DNA of 64,000 nt from JAAFIP01 sp043718065 (GTDB lineage: Bacteria > Pseudomonadota > Gammaproteobacteria > Burkholderiales > Burkholderiaceae_C). Below the pieces are notes generated by a model. That model had not been told where the DNA came from, ran no database searches, and worked only from the letters and a program-made list of their open reading frames with translations. Below, one piece after another: positions 8,804 through 16,692 of the stretch. Where the stretch lies: NCBI GenBank assembly GCA_043718065.1, contig JAYSWJ010000086.1:10069-74068 (forward strand), written 5' to 3'. The position numbers were made by a program, and so were the translations under genes. Within the stretch, counting starts at the first letter, position 1; the number at the start of each line of letters is the position of its first letter.

Positions 8804-9199
8804 TTAGTCATACCAGTTTTCTACACGCAGGCCGGGCACGCGTGCAAACTCTCGGGTGTTGCGGGTGATGACCGTCAGGTCGTTGGCCAAGGCGATGCCT
8901 GCGATCAGTTGGTCAACTAGTCCGATCGGTGTACCAGCAGACTCTAGTGCATGGCGTAGCAAGCCCGCTGCTTTGGCGCTGGCGTAGTCCAACGGCAAAA
9001 CTTCGTATACGCGCATGACGTGGTCAATCTGCAGGCGCTGTTGGTCGGGCCGTGTTGACTTTGCGGTACCAAACTCTAGCTCAAACAGAACAGGCGTTGC
9101 TAGCTTGATGGTCTGCGCTGCCGTAGCTTGCAAATGCTGGGCAACAGCGCCGCGTTGGTTAAACAAATAAATCAATGTGTTGGTATCGAGTAAATACAT
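8804..9199 (-). CDS. PIN-domain toxin, VapC-like
   Basis: A 131-residue PIN-domain ribonuclease. The acidic metal ligands sit in MYLLDTNTLIY (first Asp), FELEFG (Glu) and IGLVDQLIAG with VITRNTREF (last acidic set). VapC toxins cleave tRNA or rRNA when the antitoxin is degraded. Its ATG shares one base with the TAA of the upstream antitoxin gene (TAATG), the usual coupling in these modules. Convergent with the sugar-acid operon. Confidence 0.87.
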   Translation of the reverse strand: MYLLDTNTLIYLFNQRGAVAQHLQATAAQTIKLATPVLFELEFGTAKSTRPDQQRLQIDHVMRVYEVLPLDYASAKAAGLLRHALESAGTPIGLVDQLIAGIALANDLTVITRNTREFARVPGLRVENWYD

Positions 9200-9453
9200 T
9201 ACATCGGCTCGCGCAATGAGCCGGGTATTTCAGAGGCGCGAATTTCCTCTAGCGTGGGAAAGTCGTCAAATAAATGCGCGTTAGCTTTGATGTGCTCAAA
9301 AAAGCCTTCTGGGTATCCGTTGCTGTCTACGGGTAGTGTTTGCTCTTTTACCAGCTTGGCTAGCCAGCTGCTGAGCGACAGTTTGGCAGCGGCAGCGGCA
9401 GCTTTGGCACGGGCTATGGCGTCATCGTCCATGTAAATAGTGACTTGGCTCAT
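9199..9453 (-). CDS. VapB-like antitoxin
   Basis: An 84-residue antitoxin. The N-terminal MSQVTIYMDDD, followed by a helix, resembles the short ribbon-helix-helix/Arc-type DNA-binding domain; the acidic C-terminal half (HLFDDFPTLEEI) would neutralise the PIN toxin encoded immediately downstream. Upstream on the minus strand are two copies of TATAAT spaced 12 bp apart (9488-9483 and 9476-9471), which could be a promoter with overlapping operator half-sites. It probably represses its own operon. Confidence 0.8.
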   Translation of the reverse strand: MSQVTIYMDDDAIARAKAAAAAAKLSLSSWLAKLVKEQTLPVDSNGYPEGFFEHIKANAHLFDDFPTLEEIRASEIPGSLREPM

Positions 9454-9470
9454 GGCAGGATCCCTAAATA

Positions 9471-9488
9471 ATTATATCGACAATTATA
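9471..9488 (-). promoter_or_regulatory. Candidate vapBC promoter/operator
   Basis: Reading leftward, two TATAATT direct repeats 12 bp apart lie 18-35 bp before the antitoxin ATG. Either can serve as a -10 element. A repeat spacing near one helical turn would also suit binding of two antitoxin dimers. Confidence 0.4.
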
Positions 9489-9500
9489 AGTGCTTAGCAA

Positions 9501-12500
9501 TCATACTGCAAGTGCCTCAGGCTTGGCGACTGTGGTGGGCTGCCCCAAACTTTTGAGCACGTCCCGCACCATCTGCGCCCGTGCCTTGGTGTCTGGCAGC
9601 TCCCGTTCAATGCGCAGTTTGTCGTTGCCTGCCAGCTTGATGTGTTTGTTCTTTTGAATCAAATGAATGATGGCCAGGCTGTCTATTGGTGGGTCTTTTT
9701 GAAAGTTGATGGTGATCACGCCAGGGGCGGCGTCAACTTTGACGACGCCGTAGGGTTTGGCGATCACTCTGAGGCGGTGCACGTCGATCAAGGTTTGCGC
9801 CTGGGCGGGCAGCTTGCCAAAGCGGTCGACTATTTCTTCTAGCAGTGCGTCGATATGGTCGGTGGTTTTGGCGGTGGCTAATTTTTTGTAGAAACTTAGG
9901 CGCAAATGCACATCGCCACAGTAGTCGTTGGGCAGCAGGGCTGGGGCGTGCAGGTTGATCTCAGTGGTGGCATGCAGTGGGCTGAGCAAATCGGGCTCTT
10001 TGCCAGCTTTTAACGCGCTCACGGCTTCGGTCAACATTTCGTTGTACAGCTGAAAGCCTACCTCCAGCATATTGCCTGACTGGTTCTCGCCCAGTACCTC
10101 ACCAGCACCGCGAATTTCCAGGTCGTGCATGGCCAAATAGAAGCCACTGCCCAGTTCTTCCATCTGCTGGATGGCCTCTAGGCGCTGGCCAGCGTGTTTG
10201 GTCAGCGTCTGCACGTCGGGCACCATGAGGTAGGCGTAGGCTTGGTGGTGGCTACGGCCCACCCTGCCGCGCAGTTGGTGCAATTGGGCCAGGCCAAACT
10301 TGTCGGCGCGCGCCATCACTATGGTGTTGGCGGTGGGCACATCAATGCCAGTTTCAATAATGGTAGAGCACAGCAGCAGGTTGTAGCGCTGGGCGATAAA
10401 GTCTTTCATTACTTTTTCTAGCTGGCGTTCAGGCATTTGGCCGTGGGCTACAGCAATGCGCGCTTCGGGCAAAATTTCTTCTAGCTTGGCGCGGCGGTTT
10501 TCAATCGTCTCTACTTCGTTGTGCAAAAAGTAGACTTGTCCGCCACGTTTTAGCTCGCGCAGCACCGCCTCGCGTATCACACCTGTGCCTTCGGTGCGCA
10601 CAAAGGTTTTAATGGCCAGGCGGCGCTGCGGTGCGGTGGCTATGACGCTTAAATCTCGCAAGCCCTCTAGCGCCATGCCCATCGTGCGTGGGATGGGCGT
10701 GGCGGTTAGCGTTAGCACGTCTACCTCGGCGCGCATGGCCTTCATGGCCTCTTTGTGGCGCACACCAAAACGATGCTCCTCATCCACTATCAGCAAGCCA
10801 AGATCTTTGTATTTAACCGATGCGCTCAGTAGCTTGTGCGTACCCACCACAATGTCTACACTGCCATCGGCCAGGCCTTTGATAGCAGCGGTAATTTCTT
10901 TGCCGCTGCGAAAGCGGCTCATCTCCATAATTTTGACAGGCCATTTACTAAAACGATCCGTTAGCGTGGCGAAGTGCTGCTCGGCCAGCAGGGTAGTAGG
11001 CGCGAGGATGGCCACTTGCTTGCCGCCTGTTACGGCGATAAACGCGGCGCGCAAAGCTACCTCAGTTTTGCCAAAGCCTACGTCGCCGCACACTAGGCGG
11101 TCCATCGGCTGCGGGCTGATCATGTCTTGGATGACAGCGTGAATGGCAGCGCGCTGGTCAGCGGTTTCTTCAAAGCCAAAGTCGTTGGCAAAGCTTTCGT
11201 AGTCGTTGGGCGAATATTTAAACGCGTGGCCTTGGCGCGCGGCGCGGCGTGCATAGATGTTTAGCAGCTCGGCTGCGCTGTCGCGCACTTGTTCGGCGGC
11301 GCGGCGCTTGGCTTTTTCCCACTGGCCGCTGCCGAGGCGGTGTAGGGGGGCTTCGTCGGCGCTTACCCCGGTGTAGCGGCTGATTAAATGCAGCTGGCTG
11401 ACGGGCACATACAGCTTAGCGTCGTCTGCATATTCGAGTAATAAAAACTCTTGTAGCGCTGCCGTGCCATCGGGCATTTTTTGCCCCACGTCCATATTCA
11501 TCAGGCCTTTGTAGCGGCCAATGCCGTGCTGGCTGTGCACTACAGGGTCGCCTACCTTGAGCTCGCTGAGGTCTTTGATGAGCGATTCGACATCGCTTAC
11601 CTGCTCTTGCTTGCGCCGCCTGCGCGCACCACCACCTACAGTAGCAAACAGCTCTGTCTCGGTAATAAAGTCGATGCCACCTTCTGTCCACACAAACCCA
11701 GCACTCAGCGCTGCGGTGGCGATGCCTAGTTTTTCGTCACTGGCTTGAAATTCTGCTAGTGAATCAAAGGCCGGCGGTATCACATGGCTGGCGCGCAAAA
11801 AGTCTAGCAGGCTCTCACGGCGGCCATCGCTCTCGGCGATGATGAGCACGCGGTTTTTAGTGCCCACAAGGTGTGATTTAAGCAGCGACAACGGCTCTTC
11901 CATGCCGCGCTGTGAGGCTAGGGCAGGTAAAGGCTCTGCTATAAAATCCGTAGCTGCTTGAGCAGTATTCTTAAGTGCTAGCTGCCTAAAAGCATTAGAA
12001 ATACTGTAGAACTGTTCACTGGACAAAAACAACGCTTCGGGTGCCAACGCTGGCCGCTCTGGGTCGCCCTTGACCAAGCGATAGCGCTCTTTGGCGTCTT
12101 GCCAAAAATGTGCAAACGCGGGCTCTAAGTCGCCATGCAGCACCACGGTGGCTTGCTCGCCTAGGTAGTCAAACACAGTGGCCGTCTCGTCAAAAAACAG
12201 TGGCAAATAATATTCAATACCTGCAGTGGCTACGCCGTTACCCATGTCTTTGTAAATGCGGCTTTTGGTCGGGTCGCCCTCCAGCAGTTCGCGCCAGCGG
12301 TTGCGAAACTTGGCCCGTGCTGCGTCGTCCATCGGAAACTCATGCCCCGGCAGCAGGCGTACCTCGGGCACAGGGTACAGGCTACGCTGGCTGTCTGGGT
12401 CAAAGGTGCGAATACTGTCAACTTCGTCGTCAAATAAATCGACGCGGTAAGGCACTAGGCTGCCCATCGGGAACAGGTCAATCAGCCCGCCGCGCATAGC

Positions 12501-13037
12501 ATACTCCCCCGGGCTGACCACTTGGGTGACGTGGTTGTACCCCGCCAGTGTCAGTTGCGCCTTAAGCTTGGCTTCGTCTAACTTTTGCTTAACCCTAAAG
12601 TGGAATGTGTAGCCCGCTAAAAAGCTGGGCGGCGCTAGGCGGTACAGCGCGGTGGTGGCGGGTATCAGCACCACGTCTGCAGGCGCTTGGCTTGTTTGCC
12701 CATTAGCGCTTTCTGCTGAGAGGTTTTTAGCGTTGCTGCGGCTATGAATGCGCCACAGCGTGGCCAGCCGTTCGCTGATTAAATCTTGGTGCGGCGAAAA
12801 CGTGTCGTAGGGCAGTGTTTCCCAGTCGGGGAACATCACGGTTTGCAAATCGGGTGCGAAAAAAGCAATTTCGTCCAGTATGCGCTGCGCATCGGTTGCG
12901 TCTGCGGTAACGATGGCGGTGATGCGACCTGTGGCTTTCTCGCGCGTGGCAAATTCTGCCAGTAGCATGGAGTCAGCCGAGCTGATAGGGCGGGGCAGGG
13001 TATGGCGCTTAGCCGGTGATAGTTTGGGGTAATCCAC
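9501..13037 (-). CDS. mfd: Transcription-repair coupling factor Mfd
   Basis: A 1178-residue SF2 translocase that removes RNA polymerase stalled at lesions and recruits UvrA. Visible parts, in order: the UvrB-homology region (residues about 1-350), the RNA polymerase-interacting domain around residue 496 (GDPVVHSQHGIGRYKG), the RecG-like motor with Walker A near 650 (GDVGFGKTE) and DEEH near 750, and the C-terminal TRCF domain. The start codon is GTG at 13037; the residues after it (HTLPRP) match the family's conserved N-terminus. Residues about 348-368 (NAFRQLALKN, TAQAATDF) are encoded by an interspersed repeat inserted in frame at 11938-11998. Confidence 0.95.
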   Translation of the reverse strand: MDYPKLSPAKRHTLPRPISSADSMLLAEFATREKATGRITAIVTADATDAQRILDEIAFFAPDLQTVMFPDWETLPYDTFSPHQDLISERLATLWRIHSRSNAKNLSAESANGQTSQAPADVVLIPATTALYRLAPPSFLAGYTFHFRVKQKLDEAKLKAQLTLAGYNHVTQVVSPGEYAMRGGLIDLFPMGSLVPYRVDLFDDEVDSIRTFDPDSQRSLYPVPEVRLLPGHEFPMDDAARAKFRNRWRELLEGDPTKSRIYKDMGNGVATAGIEYYLPLFFDETATVFDYLGEQATVVLHGDLEPAFAHFWQDAKERYRLVKGDPERPALAPEALFLSSEQFYSISNAFRQLALKNTAQAATDFIAEPLPALASQRGMEEPLSLLKSHLVGTKNRVLIIAESDGRRESLLDFLRASHVIPPAFDSLAEFQASDEKLGIATAALSAGFVWTEGGIDFITETELFATVGGGARRRRKQEQVSDVESLIKDLSELKVGDPVVHSQHGIGRYKGLMNMDVGQKMPDGTAALQEFLLLEYADDAKLYVPVSQLHLISRYTGVSADEAPLHRLGSGQWEKAKRRAAEQVRDSAAELLNIYARRAARQGHAFKYSPNDYESFANDFGFEETADQRAAIHAVIQDMISPQPMDRLVCGDVGFGKTEVALRAAFIAVTGGKQVAILAPTTLLAEQHFATLTDRFSKWPVKIMEMSRFRSGKEITAAIKGLADGSVDIVVGTHKLLSASVKYKDLGLLIVDEEHRFGVRHKEAMKAMRAEVDVLTLTATPIPRTMGMALEGLRDLSVIATAPQRRLAIKTFVRTEGTGVIREAVLRELKRGGQVYFLHNEVETIENRRAKLEEILPEARIAVAHGQMPERQLEKVMKDFIAQRYNLLLCSTIIETGIDVPTANTIVMARADKFGLAQLHQLRGRVGRSHHQAYAYLMVPDVQTLTKHAGQRLEAIQQMEELGSGFYLAMHDLEIRGAGEVLGENQSGNMLEVGFQLYNEMLTEAVSALKAGKEPDLLSPLHATTEINLHAPALLPNDYCGDVHLRLSFYKKLATAKTTDHIDALLEEIVDRFGKLPAQAQTLIDVHRLRVIAKPYGVVKVDAAPGVITINFQKDPPIDSLAIIHLIQKNKHIKLAGNDKLRIERELPDTKARAQMVRDVLKSLGQPTTVAKPEALAV
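11938..11998 (-). repeat. Interspersed repeat copy inside mfd
   Basis: On the minus strand this reads as the core TGCTCAAGCAGCTAC preceded by an A/T-rich arm containing GGCAGCTAG. It is in frame and extends Mfd by roughly 20 residues between the N-terminal UvrB-like module and the next domain, a place that may tolerate insertion. The core lies at 11950-11964. Confidence 0.5.
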
Positions 13038-13091
13038 TGTGGTAATGCCGATGGTCTGAAATATTGTGTCGTTTTAAAGCAGAAAATACAA

Positions 13092-13120
13092 AACACCCCA
13101 AAGCCTGTGCAGTGGGGTGT
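13092..13120 (-). terminator. Terminator-like hairpin in the mfd-ispD gap
   Basis: ACACCCC and GGGGTGT form a 7-bp stem with a 14-nt loop. Read leftward the stem is followed by TTTGTATTTT, so it would stop transcripts entering mfd from the right. It lies about 55 bp before the mfd GTG, so it could act as a 5'-leader attenuator or insulate mfd from antisense transcription. Confidence 0.4.
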
Positions 13121-13182
13121 GAGGTAGCTTGAACAGCTCAAGTGGGTAGATTTTAGAATACCAGCTTAAGATAAGCTCACTT

Positions 13183-13959
13183 ATGCCTTCAAGCCCCCAA
13201 AACACCACGGCCACCTCCGCTGCTGGCCCCCAATTTTTTGCACTAATCCCCTGTGGAGGCTCGGGTAGCCGCGCCTTGGCAGGGTCAATCACCGCGCTAC
13301 CCAAGCAATATCAATCCATTGCCGGCCAGCCCATGGTAGCCCACACGCTGGCCGCATTTGCCGCCGTACCACGCATCGCCGAAACCCTGACTGTGGTGGC
13401 ACCCAACGACGACTTGTTTGCCCACCACGTAGGCTCAACCTACTGGGTAGCAGCCTGCGCCAGCGACACCCGGGCTAAAACCGTGCTGAATGGTTTACGA
13501 GCCATGCTAGAGCAAGGCGCAAAAGCAGACGACTGGGTGCTGGTGCACGATGCAGCGCGCTGCCTGGTCACCCCTGAACAAATCAACACCTTGATTGACG
13601 CTTGCCAGCACGACGTAGTGGGCGGCCTGCTGGCGCTGCCGCTGCCCGATACGCTGAAAAAAGCCGACGCTGGCCGCGTAGCCAGCACGGTTAACCGCAC
13701 CGATAAATGGCTAGCCCACACGCCGCAGATGTTTCGTATTGGCCTGCTGGTAGATGCGCTAACGCAAGCGCTTGACCACAACTTGGCTAGCGTTACAGAC
13801 GAGTCCAGCGCTATGGAAGCCTTGGGCCATGCGCCTAAGCTGGTGCACAGTAGTGCGCAAAACTTTAAAGTGACTTATCTTGAAGATTTTCCGCTGGCCG
13901 AGGCTATTTTTCTAGGCAGAAAAGCTAAGCAGAAAAATTTAACCCCAAGTTCAGTATAA
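13183..13959 (+). CDS. ispD: 2-C-methyl-D-erythritol 4-phosphate cytidylyltransferase
   Basis: A 258-residue MEP-pathway enzyme that joins MEP and CTP to give CDP-ME in the cytoplasm. The nucleotide-binding loop CGGSGSRALAG with the following LPKQY is the IspD signature; VLVHDAARCLV and the C-terminal FKVTYLEDFPLAEA are also typical. It is divergent from mfd and lies 35 bp before ispF, so ispD and ispF probably form an operon. The first 18 residues are a poorly conserved extension. Confidence 0.95.
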   Translation: MPSSPQNTTATSAAGPQFFALIPCGGSGSRALAGSITALPKQYQSIAGQPMVAHTLAAFAAVPRIAETLTVVAPNDDLFAHHVGSTYWVAACASDTRAKTVLNGLRAMLEQGAKADDWVLVHDAARCLVTPEQINTLIDACQHDVVGGLLALPLPDTLKKADAGRVASTVNRTDKWLAHTPQMFRIGLLVDALTQALDHNLASVTDESSAMEALGHAPKLVHSSAQNFKVTYLEDFPLAEAIFLGRKAKQKNLTPSSV

Positions 13960-13994
13960 AAGTTGGATCTAAAAATCCAACTGAGAAGCTTCGC

Positions 13995-14513
13995 ATGAAA
14001 GACCGTGATATGACCGCCACCAAAGTACCCAGCTTCAAAATAGGCGAAGGCTGGGACACCCACGCCTTAGTCCCCGGTCGCAAGCTGATCTTGGGCGGCA
14101 TACACGTACCCTTCGATAAGGGCTTGCTAGGCCACTCAGACGCTGACGTTTTACTGCATGCCATCATCGACGCGCTTTTAGGTGCTGCCGGCTTAGGCGA
14201 TATAGGCCGCCACTTCCCAGACACCGACGCGCAGTTCAAAGGCGCAGATTCCATCGTGCTACTGCAAGTTGCCGCCCAGCGCGTGCGCGCCGCAGGCTAC
14301 GAGATAGGCAATATCGACAGCACCATCATTGCGCAAGCGCCCAAGCTAGCCGCGTACATCCCGGCGATGTGTGAGCGTATTGCAGCAGCACTAGGCTTAG
14401 CGGTATCGCAAGTTAATGTCAAAGCTAAAACTGCAGAGAAGATGGGCCCCGTAGGTGAGGGGCAGAGCATGGAGGCGCGGGCGGTGGTGCTGCTGGCTGT
14501 AGCTGGTGGCTAA
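13995..14513 (+). CDS. ispF: 2-C-methyl-D-erythritol 2,4-cyclodiphosphate synthase
   Basis: A 172-residue trimeric zinc enzyme that cyclises CDP-ME 2-phosphate in isoprenoid synthesis. Metal ligands are visible in GWDTHAL (D-x-H) and GHSDADVLLH; the C-terminal KAKTAEKMGPVGEG is the family signature. An ATG five codons downstream (14010) is an equally plausible start. It is the last host gene before the prophage. Confidence 0.95.
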   Translation: MKDRDMTATKVPSFKIGEGWDTHALVPGRKLILGGIHVPFDKGLLGHSDADVLLHAIIDALLGAAGLGDIGRHFPDTDAQFKGADSIVLLQVAAQRVRAAGYEIGNIDSTIIAQAPKLAAYIPAMCERIAAALGLAVSQVNVKAKTAEKMGPVGEGQSMEARAVVLLAVAGG

Positions 14514-14899
14514 CTACAAAATTTATAGCAAACTCATATCTTCCAGTCGCATGAACACTTAAGCACTTCGCGCTCGATGCGTTGGAAGGCGCTAGACCCA
14601 GCCTGAAATGTTTTAAATAGTGCGAGTATTAGGGCTGATAGCTCCTTCCTAAGTGCAAGAAATGGGAGTTTTGGATGCGGTTTTGCAATGGATTAAATTT
14701 TTTTTAAAGCCTAGGAATTTATATGCTGTTTAGGCATTTTAGACCGTAGATACTGGTCAAGCAGCTATTGAATTTGTAGTGCTCTGCTTTCTTGGTTAGA
14801 CGTTTAGCTCCCTCTTGGCAACGCATGGCTTTGTTGTTTACTTTGGACGGGCGGCGCACATGTCGCTCACCCTGTTAGATATAGTATTTTGAAGGTACG
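14514..14899. other. Intergenic region between ispF and the prophage
   Basis: No gene recognised. It holds one copy of the interspersed repeat (TGGTCAAGCAGCTAT at 14754-14768) and A/T-rich stretches. It is probably the left part of a host intergenic region interrupted by the phage; a similar repeat lies on the other side of the prophage at 55466. Confidence 0.6.
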
Positions 14900-14908
14900 T
14901 GCACCTAT

Positions 14909-14980
14909 GAGATGCAATTTGGAGTCAGCAACTGTCCTAGTAAGACAGAGTGAGATATTTATATAGTCCCGCGCGAGATA
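14909..14980. repeat. Left-end transposase-binding-site repeats
   Basis: GAGAT-centred motifs occur at 14909 (ATGAGATGC), 14952 (GTGAGATATTT) and 14975 (GCGAGATAAAC). The last two are 23 bp apart; the first is 43 bp away. The right end carries three in inverted orientation at an exact 23-bp period. A wider gap after the outermost left site is reminiscent of the L1-L2 gap in Mu. Confidence 0.6.
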
Positions 14981-15043
14981 AACAGGCGACTTAGTGGGAC
15001 TCGGGGATGAAAAAGGGGACAGGCTAAAAAATACAGTTTCCTG

Positions 15044-15373
15044 TCAGGAAATAATTGGCGCATTAGAAATATTGTCGATCAGAGAGGCTATTAGTGACCC
15101 GGAGGCCCATGTCTTAACTATCCTTACTTCCCCAGAGCCTCGTTCAACTATTGTCACAATAGTTGCCTGGTTGGGCTCCGCACAAAGTGAAGCCCGCGCA
15201 TCTAATTTTTGTAGATAGCGGCCTAAGGCCGATCTTGAAAGATCTACGATCTTTAAATCTTGAATTAGATCAATCAGATCATCAAGATTTAAATGTCTAT
15301 TTGCTTGAATACACTGATAAATTTTCGCCTTCTTGGCAGAATCCAGCTTGTCTATAGTAGATTTTTGACCCAT
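15044..15373 (-). CDS. Small protein related to the N-terminus of Mu gp27 (DUF3486)
   Basis: A 109-residue protein, the last gene of the leftward late operon, 7 nt after the morphogenesis gene. Residues 1-65 clearly match the start of the phage's own gp27 homologue (19609-20175): MGxKSxI, then L-x-LI-x-LQ, then SRSAxGRYxQKL. The remaining 44 residues (IVTIVERGSGEVRIV) have no counterpart in gp27. It may be a duplicated DNA-binding domain from the small terminase subunit turned to another use, such as packaging control or interference with related phages. Its base composition is more A/T-rich than the neighbouring morphogenesis genes. Function unknown. Confidence 0.7.
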   Translation of the reverse strand: MGQKSTIDKLDSAKKAKIYQCIQANRHLNLDDLIDLIQDLKIVDLSRSALGRYLQKLDARASLCAEPNQATIVTIVERGSGEVRIVKTWASGSLIASLIDNISNAPIIS

Positions 15374-15380
15374 TTTTAAC

Positions 15381-15896
15381 TCACTTTGTTAAATAGCTCT
15401 CGATGATCAAGAGGATGTTGGTTTTGTCGGCAGGGCTGATGCCTAGGAAGGGGCGGGCGGGGATATCGCCCCATAGATGGGGGAATTGGGACTTGGTGCC
15501 GCCAAACTGCTGCATGGCGGCGTATTCCATCGGGCTGCCCACTGAAACTCCGGCTGCGCCCTTTAGCTGGTAGTTGATGGTGGTGGCTAGGGCGCGGGAT
15601 TCGCCCGTCAGGGGCTTTTTACCCGCGGTGCGCGCCGCACCTTTCTTACTTAGGCTGCCGTCTTTTTTGAAATTTCCACCCGTTTGGCCTAAAAATCGGG
15701 CGCCGGTGACGGCGCTGTTAGCAGCCCAAGCTGTGCCATCGGGGCTAGTAGCAGAGCTAAAACGACGCTTAGTGGTGTCTACCAAGTCTTCTCCGATCTC
15801 CAGAAAAGCGGGGCGCATGTTTTTGGCACGGCCAATGATCTCGCTTAAACGATCCTGCACCTGCTTGTCGTTGTATTTGACGGTTACTGTACTCAT
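15381..15896 (-). CDS. Phage virion morphogenesis protein (Mu gpG-like)
   Basis: A 171-residue protein of the phage virion morphogenesis family (Mu G / gp31; Pfam Phage_tail_S type), involved in late head or tail-joining assembly. Typical parts are TTKRRFSSATSPDG near residue 40 and the C-terminal PARPFLGIS. The ATG at 15896 overlaps the end of the preceding head gene; an in-frame upstream start exists but would extend further into that gene. Confidence 0.82.
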   Translation of the reverse strand: MSTVTVKYNDKQVQDRLSEIIGRAKNMRPAFLEIGEDLVDTTKRRFSSATSPDGTAWAANSAVTGARFLGQTGGNFKKDGSLSKKGAARTAGKKPLTGESRALATTINYQLKGAAGVSVGSPMEYAAMQQFGGTKSQFPHLWGDIPARPFLGISPADKTNILLIIESYLTK

Positions 15897-15900
15897 TTGG

Positions 15901-16692
15901 CTAATTCCCCGCTTTGAATTTTGCGATATCGGCAACCAAAGCTTGAGCGATCGCTTCGGGGTAGCTGATCAGCTTATCTTGCACCATCTGGGTTAGCGAG
16001 GCCTCTACATTGGCACCAGGTGCATAAGCCCAGCCTTTGTCTATGCCCGCTGGCGCGCCTGTTTTAGAGTCGATGGCGTCCCAGCCTTCGGGTGGCGCTG
16101 TGGCATCGCCCGAAGCAGGCCCGCGTACAGCTTTAATACGGCACTGGCAACCCCAGCCATTGGGCGGGAAGTGGGTGCGCCAAAAAGGGTGGTCTTTTGG
16201 AAGGGTCAGCTTGGAGTCACCCCAGGCCTGGTGCAATGGGCGGGGCGAAAGCACGCTGTCGCTGTGGATGTATTGCCAAAAGGGCCGCGCGCGCGCCAGA
16301 TCTGGGTCGTTGAGCTGCGCCCAGCGGCCTGCAGCGTAGCTGGTGGCGATGTTGGTCTGGTAGATCACGCGCGTTCGCCAAGCCTCGCCTGCCTTAGTGC
16401 CTTGGCCGGTCCAGCCCGCCCAGCCGGACTTGCGCACTGCCTGGGCAAAGTCTTTGCGAAACTGGCCTATGCTTCCGCCAGTGACAGCTTTATCAACCGC
16501 CGCGCGCAGGTCGCTAAGCAGGTCGGCTTTTTGGGCACCGGCCACGTAAAACGCTTTGTCGTTAGCCCGAGTTTGAATATCGTCCCAACGCTCGGTAGGC
16601 AAATTAAGCTTATCGCGGAAAAAGTCGATTTGCTCTTGGAACTGCTGACGCAGGCCGTCTAATTCGATGGCGATATCTTCGGGCGAGGCCAT
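15901..16692 (-). CDS. Phage head morphogenesis protein (Mu gpF/gp30-like)
   Basis: A 263-residue protein of the SPP1 gp7/Mu F minor-head family, a few copies of which sit near the portal. The family's C-terminal segment is clear: HPFWRTHFPPNGWGCQCRI carries the conserved H and the C-x-C. Its ATG shares one base with the TAA of the upstream portal gene (TAATG), so translation is coupled. Confidence 0.88.
   Translation of the reverse strand: MASPEDIAIELDGLRQQFQEQIDFFRDKLNLPTERWDDIQTRANDKAFYVAGAQKADLLSDLRAAVDKAVTGGSIGQFRKDFAQAVRKSGWAGWTGQGTKAGEAWRTRVIYQTNIATSYAAGRWAQLNDPDLARARPFWQYIHSDSVLSPRPLHQAWGDSKLTLPKDHPFWRTHFPPNGWGCQCRIKAVRGPASGDATAPPEGWDAIDSKTGAPAGIDKGWAYAPGANVEASLTQMVQDKLISYPEAIAQALVADIAKFKAGN

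Noticed and set aside
14998..15008. A possible additional left-end transposase site (GGGGAT)
   Set aside because: It lacks the GAGAT core and lies 29 bp, not 23 bp, from the neighbouring site.
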